A stretch of 64,000 nucleotides of DNA from Callipepla californica brunnescens. Its lineage: Eukaryota > Chordata > Aves > Galliformes > Odontophoridae. The translations under genes were made by a program, and so were the position numbers. Below are positions 1 through 10,700 of the stretch, in pieces. The notes beneath the pieces were generated by a model. That model had not been told where the DNA came from, did not search any database, and was given only the letters and a program-made list of their open reading frames with translations. The stretch spans positions 32,059,502 to 32,123,501 of the forward strand of contig JALIRH010000004.1 in NCBI GenBank assembly GCA_023055505.1, given 5' to 3'. How positions within the stretch are numbered: the first letter of the stretch is position 1; each line of letters starts with the position of its first letter.

Positions 1-3000
1 ACAGCAGAGAAGATGGGCAGTTTTGCTCCAGTGAGAGAGCCAACAGACTCTGCCCAGCTGTCCTCATGGCTGCATCTGTCTCTGCAGCCTTTTGCAAACA
101 AAGGTTGAGAGATGGGCTCAGAAGCTGAAGCAGTACAGCATGCTAACCACAGCTCTTGGATTAGAGCCGGTCCTCATCCTGCCAGATCAGTGAGCAGGCA
201 GAGCAAGCTGATAGCTGTTGCAGAAGGCCATGCAGAGGTACCATAATGCTCTGTCCCAAGCTGTGCAGTGGGCACATCTGAGGAACCCTGAGCGAGATAC
301 TAGATTGTACAGCCGAGCCATTGCGCTTTGTGTAGAGGAAATTTTTGCACAGTTTCGAACGCTGCAGGGCCTGCACGCAGAGCACTTTTATAAACGTAGC
401 TATCCGTCACCGCGTCCCCAGATCTTTACACACAAAACATAACAGGAAAGATTCACAAAGGCTTAGGGAATCAAAACAACTAACCTGCAGTAAGCCACCG
501 CATTTGTAACCTGCACTCTGGGCCCTACTCTCTGCTGTCTGCCGGCACGCAGACAGCTGCAGATGCCAGCAGAGGGCTCGCAGCCTGCCCTGCTCCATCG
601 GGGAACAAGGCTGCCTTTGTCCCGCACGGCCACCCCGGCATGCCGCTGTGCAGCCCGTGCTGCCAGCTGCCCTGTGCCGCAGCGCTGGGACACGAAGGTA
701 CATGTGCAGGTCGCCGCTTGCTCTGCTGACACAAGTGGCTGTTTTCTGAAGACTACCGCTGAAGCACTGGGCGTGGAACCCAGCACATAGTTGTCCCTCT
801 GTGTGTTCTCCTGGAAGGGATTGCTGCAGTGTATTGATGGTGAACCCATGCCTCTCGGTCTGCAGTTTCCAGGCTAAAATGTCTTCCGAGCTATTCCTTA
901 GCCACTGTCATCAGCCCAACTTTATGCATCACTCATCTTTCTCTCTCTTTCTTCTGAGAAGTTAAACATCTAACTTACCTGTATCAGCCTCCAGCAACAA
1001 CGACCTTGTAATCTTCCCTTCTGTGAAAGGCCGTGTGGGATAGACTGGGACATCTTTTGATATCCTGTCAGTCAGAGTGTGATAAAGTCACCTAAGAGCT
1101 GGCTAGTTAAATCTTTTAAGTGCAGTGATGAGATTTAAGAGGCACAAATCATTGCTGGGAGTTTGTATGCAAGAGATGTCCTACATGAATGTGGATGCTC
1201 CCTATTTAAAAGGAGCCTGAGCTTCTGAGGTCTCTGCAGGAACTTCCTGATTGGAAGATCCAGAGGGGCTCGGGGGCTGGAACTAGATGATATTTAAGGT
1301 CCCTTCCAACCTAAGCCATTCTATGATTGTGTCCCTGAGCACTCACTTTTCCCCTCGTCAACTTTCATCTTTTGGCAGCCTCCTCCTTGGGCCTCTGATT
1401 CAGTACAGGAGGGAAAAGGCATCAAGGAATTACACTTCAGATGGATTATCACTGCCGCCATCATCCCTAGAACTACGTTTAGTGAGAAAAGCAAGCTTGT
1501 TCCAAGGCATGCTCTTTGGTCCTTACACAATGTAGGCGCCATATAACTCACTGGTCAGCAAGGCAGAGTATATTCCAAGCATGTCAGAAGTTCTTTCCTT
1601 GAGGTCAGTTGAGAACCCAGAGGTGGTGGGCTCTATCTGATGGCCTGCATTGTTACATTTAATCTGGAACCTGACTGCCTGTGGCTTAGTGTCTTCCAAC
1701 CTTCACAGATATTTTTGACTACAGAATATTGCAACCTCTTAATACTTGTGTCAGCCTCCCCGTGCGGGAGATTTCCCTCTAAACCCATTTCCCTTTCAAA
1801 TTCTCTTCAAGGGGTTGTCCTGAAATATAAATAATTTTTCATGGCTAAGAAGTTTTTACATAAAGATGCTGTGATTAGGGAAATCCAAAGGCAGCTGCTG
1901 TGCTGCTTCAAGAAGAAAAGGAGGTTTATCTGAGTAGAAACAGATGCGGCAGTGAAGAGGGGAAGAAATGCAAAGCACAGGAGTTTTATTTTTGTCCAAA
2001 AATTGGCTAATGATATAAAGGGGTGATTGAAGAGTTCATAGAACCAGAAACAAAACCAAGCAGCCCTGACAGCAGAGGAGAGGGGTTCTGGGAAGCGTGG
2101 GCTTGTACAGATGAGAAATCATCTGTGGGGGATTCAGGGCTGCCTGACTTGACAGACCCCAGTAACCAGGGTCCAAACACTGCCTTTGTTCTTCTGCTTT
2201 CAGCTGTAATTTCCATCACGGTCTGTGTTCCAGTCATTCTTAGTTTACTGTTTGACTCGTCTGACGAGATGAAGACAGTGCTTTGCTGTGAGCAAGAGGC
2301 TCCCTGGTCAGCAAGCTCTGCTCCTAATGCTGGTGATGGACTGGTGAAACTGAGGAGTCCAGGGAGAAAATGTGGAGCTGGCACTGGACTAGAAGGGAAC
2401 TGGAGATGACAGACAGTTTCAGAGCGTGCTTTGGAATAGGGTTGGCAGGAGGAAGAGGACCAAAATTATTTCTTATTCCCTTCATACATCTAAAGATTTT
2501 TCTGTGTGTGTCCTTATTCTTCCTTAGCCATCTGAAGGAATACGCCTGTCCTCAGTGTCCTCAGTGTATTCCTAATGCATGTCAGTGTCTCTTCTCATTT
2601 TTTTTTGTTACACTCTTTCTACTTTTTTCCTCTCATTTCTGTGACCCAAGCCTGAAAACAATGTTCAGCCCCAGATGGTCACTGATTTCCTCCTTCCTGC
2701 TGCCAAGAGCTCTTTGTCTGCAGCAGATTTCCATATGGGACATAACTCTGTTATTCTGGATTTATCCTGCTTTACACATGAAGCACGTAACACATTTGTA
2801 GGCAGCTAAAGCTACAGTCCTAAGGTTGTGTGACCTAAATAAAAAATGTAGGTGACATTTACATTAGTCTTGAGCAACACAAAAATAATGTCTCACCATC
2901 TGCAAATTTTGCTCCTCCCTCTGCTTTTGGGGCTGCTAACAAACAGCACTCCTCTGAGCAAACCCAGTATGTTGTGCTAAAAAATGCCCATTTATTTCTG

Positions 3001-3640
3001 TTCTTGATCTGTATTTTTCCATCACTCTTTAACTGATGATAGCCATTAGCTCTGGGTAACTCAGATAATATTGTGGGGAATCTTGTACAGACTGGATGAA
3101 CATAATTTTCTGTACCATTTTACTGTCATATCCTAAGAGTCCTCAGACTAAGGAGCTATAGGACCGTGACAGTCCTTTTCATTTTCCATTTCACCTCTGT
3201 GCTTTCTGCATCACCGTCACTCATTGCACTCCTGACAAATCTAAGTTATATGCATTTATTATAACAAATTTATCTGTCCTTTCTGCTGTCTTAGTTGGGA
3301 GTTTGGCGTGACTTTGGATGCTCAGCCTAACAATAAATGAAACTAGAAGCCCTAGTGATCCACAAAGTAAATACGAGCCAAAGAAACACCACCTTCTCAC
3401 CTGTGACCTAAGCCTTTGTTTCAGGAATGCTGTGTCCTAAAGACATCACTCACATTTTTTCAAGTGAACTTGGAGCTGTCATGTCAGTGCTGGAGTGCTG
3501 AACACTAGCACACAACCAAGTCCACGCTTGTAAAGCTTATGCTGAGTAACGTTCATATGATTCAGATAACACAATGTTAACTCAATGAACTACAGATTAT
3601 AAGTGATCTGTGGGCAGCAATCTGCCAGAGTGACATACTG
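1..3640. other. Intergenic region upstream of FLVCR2
   Basis: I see no gene that I can support here. There is one CR1 tail near 1,225-1,331, described separately. A GC-rich patch lies near 540-700 but has no splice-supported reading frame. Short open frames at 218-442 and 2,023-2,409 are open on both strands or in several frames and have no recognised domain. In mammals the gene on this side is BATF, and none of its bZIP sequence is visible, so it would lie further left. Confidence 0.6.
1225..1331 (+). repeat. CR1 LINE 3' tail
   Basis: This has the typical end of an avian CR1: a go-ahead of the type 'gaactagatgatatttaagg', then 'tcccttccaacctaagcc', then 'attctatgat'. The terminal ATTCTATG-type unit marks the 3' end, so the element runs on the plus strand. 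Only about 100 bases remain, with substitutions, so it is an old 5'-truncated copy. The left limit is approximate. Confidence 0.8.
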
Positions 3641-3664
3641 CTGAAGTAATTGGAAAACATGGGC

Positions 3665-3671
3665 TGACTCA
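3665..3671 (+). promoter_or_regulatory. AP-1 type site upstream of FLVCR2
   Basis: The heptamer TGACTCA is a perfect AP-1/bZIP consensus, about 560 bases upstream of the FLVCR2 start codon and outside the CpG island. Use by any factor is inference; one match of seven bases is expected often by chance. Confidence 0.3.
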
Positions 3672-3757
3672 CTGAGCGCCTGGTGAGGATGAAAACAAAC
3701 ACCACTTCGGGCTGTTTTGCTTCAGTCCGACTGACACGTTTCAGCTCTGACCTCACT

Positions 3758-3799
3758 GCGTGTTTTCATGTCGTAGCATGCCACATCATGAAAACACGC
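3758..3799. repeat. Perfect 13-bp inverted repeat with 16-nt loop
   Basis: The left arm gcgtgttttcatg (3,758-3,770) is the exact reverse complement of catgaaaacacgc (3,787-3,799). The loop includes the palindrome gcatgc. It sits about 430 bases before the FLVCR2 start codon, just before the CpG-rich part of the promoter. It could be a paired binding site, a short hairpin, or a chance or mobile-element remnant. Confidence 0.75.
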
Positions 3800-3939
3800 G
3801 GAAAGCCACCCCGAGTGAAAAACACAAGCGCTTCATTCCCCAAACGGCATTTCTGAGCGAGTCAGGCACGTGTGCGTCCCTCCACAATTATCTGCGTCCA
3901 CCGAGGTATCTCTGGCACCAGGCTCTAGGGCGCACTCCA

Positions 3940-4229
3940 CGACCTTCTCCCCCGCCCAGGGAAGTTCTCCCCGTGCCGCAGCGGGGAGACGGGGCCAGAC
4001 GGCAAGGCTGAGCGCTCACGCACGTCCCGGCAGCTCCTGCACCATCGGCACCGCTACCACCCGGCGCCCAGGGCCGCCCTGCGGAGGGGCGGTGCGCCGG
4101 GAGGAGGGAGGGGAGGGCCGGGCCGGGGCAGCCAGTCAGCGAGGCGGGGCCGGCCGGGCGGGGTTTCCCGGCCAGGTGCTCGGCCTCGGGGCTGAGGGTG
4201 TCGGCGGAGCGGAGCGGAGCGGGGCCGGC
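3940..4229 (+). promoter_or_regulatory. FLVCR2: FLVCR2 CpG-island promoter and 5' UTR
   Basis: GC content and CpG density rise sharply from about 3,940 and stay high through the first coding exon. GC boxes are visible at 4,086-4,092 (GGGGCGG), 4,143-4,150 (GGCGGGGC) and 4,156-4,163 (GGGCGGGG). No TATA box is evident. A CACGTG E-box lies just outside at 3,867-3,872. A short ggagc repeat lies directly before the start codon. The transcription start cannot be read from sequence alone. Confidence 0.7.
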
Positions 4230-4739
4230 ATGGTGCAGAAGGAGAGCGGCGGGGCGCCGGAGCCCCGCGGGGACGGGCGTGCGGCGAAGGTCGCCGCCGA
4301 GGTGCGGCTGTCCCGGCGGCGCTGGGTCGTGGTGCTGCTGTTCAGCAGCTACTCCCTGTGCAACGCCTTCCAGTGGATCGAGTACGGCAGCATCAACAAC
4401 GTCTTCGTGCGCTTCTACGGCGTCAGCGCCTTTGCCATCGATTGGCTGTCCATGAGCTATATGCTCGCTTACATCCCGCTGCTCTTCCCCGTGGCCTGGC
4501 TGCTGGACAAGAAGGGGCTGCGCCTCATCGCCCTGCTGGGCTCGGCCCTCAATGCGTTGGGCGCCTGGGTGAAGCTGGGCAGTCTGCGGCCGCAGCTCTT
4601 CTCCGTCACCGTGCTGGGGCAGGTGGTCTGCTCTGTGGCGCAGGTCTTTATCCTGGGCATGCCCTCGCGCATCGCCTCTGTCTGGTTCAGCTCCCGCGAG
4701 GTGTCCACCGCCTGCTCCATTGCTGTCTTCGGGAACCAG
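4230..4739 (+). CDS. FLVCR2: FLVCR2 coding exon 1
   Basis: This exon encodes residues 1-170: a charged cytosolic tail (about 1-30), then roughly the first four helices, from [10 protein letters not shown] to the conserved FGNQ. The phase is 0 and the donor is CAG|gtaact. It lies wholly in the CpG island and is strongly GC-rich. The frame is open upstream as far as an ATG at 3870, so a longer N-terminus cannot be excluded from sequence, but MVQK at 4230 fits the family best. Confidence 0.95.
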
Positions 4740-7700
4740 GTAACTGGTGACTGCCACCTGGAAGGGACGTGAGGTCACCTGCCTGGGCGCGGGGACCTGG
4801 GGTGCTAAGAGGAGGAGATATGCAGAGCCTGTGTGTCCTTCCTCCCAGAGAGAGGAGCCAGGTAAGAGCCGTCCGCACCAAGGGGGCTCTGGACAGGTCT
4901 CATTGCGGCCTTTCACTACTTGAAGGGAGCTTACAAGCGGAAATGGGGCTGACTTACACAGGCAGATAGTGATAGGACAAGGAGTAATGGTTTTAAACTC
5001 TAAAAGGGAGTAGATTTAGACTACGTGTTAGGATGAAATTCTGTACTTGGGGCGGTGAGGCCCTGGCACTGCTGCCCAGAAGCTGTGGGTGCCCCATCCC
5101 TGGAGGCACTGAAGACCAGCCTGGATGGAGCCCTGGGCAGACTGAGCTGGTGAAGGGCAGCCCTGCACACGGCATGGGTTGGGACTGGCTTGGCTTTGAG
5201 ATCCCTCCAGCCCAGCATTCCATGATTCTATAAACTGTGGTTGCATTGGAATTTGGTGCAGCAGTGTCCCCCTCCTGCTAGCTACTAGATGAGACAAAGG
5301 AGGTGAGTTGTACTTATGGCTGGGCTCTGAGGAAAAGGTCTCTAACAAACGTTCCCAATACTAAAAAGTAAGGGACAGAATTTCTACAGTTATTTTGAGA
5401 AGAAACAAGCTTTCCTCCAGGCCTGGAGGAGCTAAGGTGTCAGAGCTCTCTATAAAGATGGATCAGGGAGGTCAGTGCCCCACCCTGGCTCAGGCTGTAC
5501 CATGTTTGTCTGAATGCCAGCCAACGCTCAGAGGAGGTAGTTTTTTCACAGTTTCGAAAGGATTAGTGAAATGACATGCTGACCCTTGCACTGGAACACC
5601 CACTGATCCCTGCTGCACTAGGCAGATGGGCTGATACTGATGTAGTGTGGCATGAGGGAAGTGGCTTCAGCTCCGTCATGTTGACACAAGGAAGAGGGAA
5701 GAGCAGTCTGACATTTCATGTGTGGCTGGACCTGTTCCCCTAACTTCAAAATTCAGTACTTCTCTCTGTGACTGCCTTCAGCTGACTGGCTGAAGCTGTG
5801 GGTGGGCACCACTCTGATTGGAGTAGATTTATTTATTTATTTATTTATTTATTTTGTTCAGCTGGCTTCTAAAGCCTCTGCATGCAAAATCATCAGCAAG
5901 ATTTGAGTTCTCTTTTTCCTGAGCTCCTGGGTTTCTATACAGACTGAGATACTACTGTGGCAAAGAGTGAGTGCTGGGAGGTGACATTTGAGGAACAGAA
6001 GTTTGTGCAACAGCATTAGGCAGACTATGGCTTATAGTTTTAGGAAATAGAAAGCACAGTTTCTCTGAGTGAATCTAAGCTTTCCCATTCACTCTTATCA
6101 CGCAGTCTTATGGGCTCACTTTTAAATGAGTTTTCAGAGTTGAAAGCATCTGATTTGGCATAAACACTGCTGATTTAGGAGTAAATAAGTGAGCATTTTG
6201 CTGTCGCAGAATCACAGAACTGCAGGGGTTGGAAGGAACCTCCAGAGATCATTGAGTCCAACCCCCTGCCAAAGCAGCTCCCTAGCCCAGGTTGCACAGG
6301 TAGGCGTCCAGGTGGGTCTGGAATGTCTCCAGAGAAGGAGACTCCACCACCTCTCTGTGCAGCCTGTGCCAGTGCTCCGTCACTGCACTGTGAAGTTCCC
6401 ATGCACATTTGTGCAGAACTTCCTATGCTTCAGTTTGTGGCCATTTCCCCTCATCCTGTTGCCACACACTGCAGAGAAGAGTCCAGCCTCATCCGTTTGC
6501 CTCCCACTCCTTAGATATTTTTAGATGTGGATCAGATCCCCTCTGAGTTTTCCTTTTTCAAGGCTGAACAGACCCAGGACTCTCAGCCTTTCCTCATAGG
6601 AGAGGTGTTCCACACCCTTCATCCTCTTTGTAGCCCTCTGCGGGATTCTTTCCAGGAGATCCCTGTCTTTTTTTGTATAGGGGTGCCCAGAACTGGACAC
6701 AGTACTCCAGGTGAGGCCACACCAGGGCGGAGAAGACTGTCAGACTTTTATTTAAGTCGAGTTACTTAACAGTGTGTACAAGAAATACAATCAATGTGGC
6801 ATGCAGCCTGTGCTATGTGTGTATGTGGAGTCAACATCATCCTAAAAGTAGCACATTAGTCTGGTGGTTGTGAAAGGCAAACTTTGGCTGGACGTTTTGG
6901 TCCTCGTCTGTGGGTTAACCTGACATCAGTGAGACTACAGACCAGTAATTAGCTCTTGCTTGTAAACCCAGGCTTTCCTTTTAGAGAATCAGAGAAACAA
7001 GAAATGGCAGTGACTTAAAGGCAAGGCATACCTCATAGGGAGTACATATTCATTTCATTCCCTCAAATCAAAGATCCAGTGAATGAGAAGTGGCTGTTAG
7101 GTGGTGACGTTGGACAGGGCAAGAAATAGAGGCTTTCTTTTTCCTTAATCTGCAGTTAAGAGTGAGCTTTAGGGAGTGCCAGTAAAGGGCATAATATGGT
7201 GGGTTTGTAATTGCAGTATGGAAGATGATTCCCTATGTTCCTCTAGGTTGCTGGAGCAACAGGCCTTGCCCCTTTTCTTAAAATACTTGCTTTGCTATCT
7301 TTTGGGGATGAGAAATGCTGTGGCATAATGGCACTAATCACTACCATGGTGAAGATGTTTAAGCAACAAGTTGAATTCCTGTGGCTTTTTAGGGTGTATC
7401 AGCTGGAGCCAGCTGGCCAGGTACTAGAATTCCTCGCCAATCTGTCTCAATTCGCATGGTGTGTGCTAGACCACTGTGCTCGGGTTGTGCATGTTCAGGC
7501 CTGTTGGCTGGAGGAGTGCCTCTCATTGCCCTGTCTCCCTGATGAGCAATGGCCATCAGCAGCATGTGGAAAATTTATACTGCTCTGTTACCAGTGCTGT
7601 TGCTTTTTATTGAAATAATCTTCCTGTTCTGACTAAGGGAAGCGAGCAGCTATTGGACTTGGGGTGAGAGTTGGATGATCTTTCTGCTGTAATTCTGACT

Positions 7701-10700
7701 CTTAGTCTCTTAGCAGGACTTAATAAAAACTGGTGACGGGCAGAAAGAAACTTTCTGTTTCATATTCATCTTTGCCTGTGGAGAAAAATGATGCGGCAGC
7801 ATCTTCAGGTGGGGTCTTTGTACTGCTGGGATGCCTCTGTGACGTAAGTGATTTAGGACTTCCATAAAGAAAACATCCTGAGGCAGAGTTTGTAGATGCT
7901 ACGTGTACTGCTTCTCTGGGCAAGTCATTCACAGCTTCTCAGCCCTGAACACACCTTTGCCCAGTTTACTGGGGAAGAAATGCATTGCAGCCAAACAACA
8001 GCAGATAAGAGAGTGCTAGTCTCTTATCTCTTGTCTAGCAGTGATGAGGTGAGGGCTTTTAATTTGTGCAAAATGCATGATAACCTGTGAATTAAATTCA
8101 AGGAAATGTTCTTTCTTGGCAGGTTCTTTCCTCTTGTTTTGAAATGGGAGGAAGAATCTTCAGGGGTTGGGGTGGAGTGGGCCTGATAATTCCAGATGAA
8201 TTATCAGGTCTGCAACATTTGAATAGCCTTTGCTTTTTTCTTGGTTCTGCTGTGCCCTGGGTGGTGTGTGTGTGCTGCTGTTTCCCTTCCTGCTAACCTG
8301 TTCTGTAAGTGTCTGCCCTTCAGATAAGGCAGCATCTGAAATTCCAGGAAGTGTTGTGTGGATGGAGTGTGTCTGGTGGGATACCTTTCTTCCCACAGAC
8401 TTCTAGGTCTCTTTGGTTCTTCCCTGTCTGCTGGGGGGCTTCCCATCTCTTCAGATGAGATCTGATTCCTGTTAGAAATAGAAACAGGTGGTGATCTAGC
8501 TCACATCTCTCTGTAGCCTGGCCCTTCATCTTCTGGGATTTTAGCTATTAACATAGAGAAGATTTTACCGAGGAGCTAAGAGGAGCCAGTAGTGGCAGCA
8601 GTTAGAGGTGATGTTTTCCAGTCCTGGCTCTTTTCTTCTCCAGCAAAGATGACAGGGTGCATCAGGGCACTCAAACTACAAGGAGTGCTGTATGGCCAGC
8701 TCTCTGAGATCCTGCAGAGGCTCTGTGCGGGAAGGCATGCTGACAAAGTAGCAATGTGGCTTTCCCAGGAATGTCTAAGCTTCTATAATTGAGCACTGGA
8801 ATCTGAAATGAACTTTTCCTACTCAATTAACCTGGTGATCCTTTCCCTGCCAGGCACTATAAGCAGCACTCTCTCTTCCCTCACAGAAGCAGCTGGCTTT
8901 TGGGTTTTGCTCAGTGGAGGTTGCATGGGAGTTAAGTGAATGACAGCAGTGTTTCTGCTGGGAGGGGCTGCCCTATGGCACCCTTAGCACTTGCTCTGCA
9001 GGATCCTCAGAGACTGTCTCTGTTATTTGACTGTAACAAGTCCTTGACCCATGTATTATATCCTGATGAAGAATTCCAGAAGCTGCTGAGGTGGCTGTTG
9101 GAGCTGAAACCCCTCTTCTGCTTTACTGTTTCTTATCTGCTGCTGTTTTGCTGCATTGCATTTCTTCCCTGGTAAGCTGGGCGAAGGTGCATTTGGGGCT
9201 GAGAAGCCCTGAGTGACTTGCCCAGAAGAAGCAGTTCTCATTATCTGTCATTGCACCATGTTTAATAGTGTAAGATGATGCCACAGAAGAAGTATGATGA
9301 GGAAGGGTGTTTGCTTTCAGAAGAGCTTTAGTTGTGTAAATGCAGACTGAAGAATTACGTTATCTCATATCAGTGGAAGTGTATATTAAAAAAAAAAAAA
9401 AGAAAAGCTAAGCCTTATCTTATCTCTTCATGAGGCATGGATTACAGTTTTTTCCTCTCACAGTGTGTCCTTTCTGCTTCTTAAAACACTGTAAAAAAGG
9501 TAACTAAGCTGTGCTACATTTAAATACAGAAACTTCCTGGCTATTTGGATTTTAATGGACCTTTATGGATTTTAGTATTGCTGTCAGTGGTATGGAAGAA
9601 GCAACACAAATGAAAATAAACTGTGTAGGAACTGGCAGCTTCTGCTTTCCACAGCTCTTTGGCTATGTATCTTCAGTTGTAGACACCCACAGATAAAAGA
9701 GGAGGAAGTGCTTCAGTCTCAGCTGTGAGACACAGGCAAGAGTAGCAAAAGGGGCTGTGGTGCCCAGGGCTTTGGAGTACACATGTGCCTCTTCCACAGC
9801 ATTCCCAGGGTGAGTGGTTCAGGTCTGATGCATTTCATTGCCTTGGCATGGGCTCAGTGTGTACTGAGCGTGGGTTCAAAGTTCCCCACCGCGTTGGAGC
9901 ACTGCATGAAAAGGAGAGCCCTTCTGAAGGGGGCAGATGTTGCTGCACTTGGCTTGTGTGTTTTAACTGCAAGCTTTTTGGAAGAACAGTGTTTACGTGG
10001 TAAGTTGTGGTGGCTGTCTGGAAACCGTATCTCAGAGCAGCAGTTGTACTGCACAAGTTTGTCTGGAGACTTTTCACGAAGGAACTGAGTCCTTTGCGTG
10101 GATTTTATTTGTGCTCTAGAATATTGAACTTGATAAGATTTAGTAAGTTTCCTTCTAAGAGAGACCTATAGTGACTATTTAGACTCTTCTGTTTCTTATT
10201 TTCTGGGAAAAGTGCATGAGAATGCAGGAGCATCTGGCTAGGGCTGGCAGCCCTGGGGCGAATCATCGCTCAGTGATGAGCTCTAAGGGAAAGACAGTAA
10301 CATTGGTGTGCATCCTTGCAGCTCCAGAGACTCCACTTAGAAACTTGCAGAGATTGAGTTGAAATCATAGTATCTGCAAAGCTGATGTATTGCCTCTTAT
10401 ACGTGTGCAGACAACTGTAACTGTTGTTATAGTTCTGCCACTTTGACCAAACCGGCAGCCTGCTGTCCCTGGAGCTCCCTGGGACTCCTGCCCACGCAGG
10501 GCCTTTTAAAAATTCACATTGTGTTTGCCTTCCCGCATTCCTGATCAGAGTATTTGGTAACAGACTAGTTAACAGTTTGGTACATTGTGTGCAAATAGTT
10601 AGGGTTTCCTGTTGTCCTGTTCTTTCAAACTCCTGAGTGAATCCTTCCTGTTCCTGACATCTCATAGAACAATTTAATTGCAATAAATTGATTAAAATCT

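Noticed and set aside
218..442. 74-codon frame with several CpG sites near the left edge
   Set aside because: It is short, not recognised and without splice support. It may be a conserved non-coding piece or a repeat, but I cannot show it.
2023..2409. 128-codon plus-strand frame with a possible transmembrane segment (AFVLLLSAVISITVCVPVIL)
   Set aside because: The opposite strand is open over the same stretch, there is no convincing splice or promoter context, and I recognise no family. It could still be an unknown exon; conservation across birds would decide.
3888..4916. 342-codon open frame on the minus strand across FLVCR2 exon 1
   Set aside because: It is a GC-rich antisense shadow of a real, conserved exon, and it has no recognised domain.
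7292..7618. 108-codon frame in FLVCR2 intron 1
   Set aside because: It matches no known domain, is cysteine- and leucine-rich in a random-looking way, and lacks flanking splice signals in phase.
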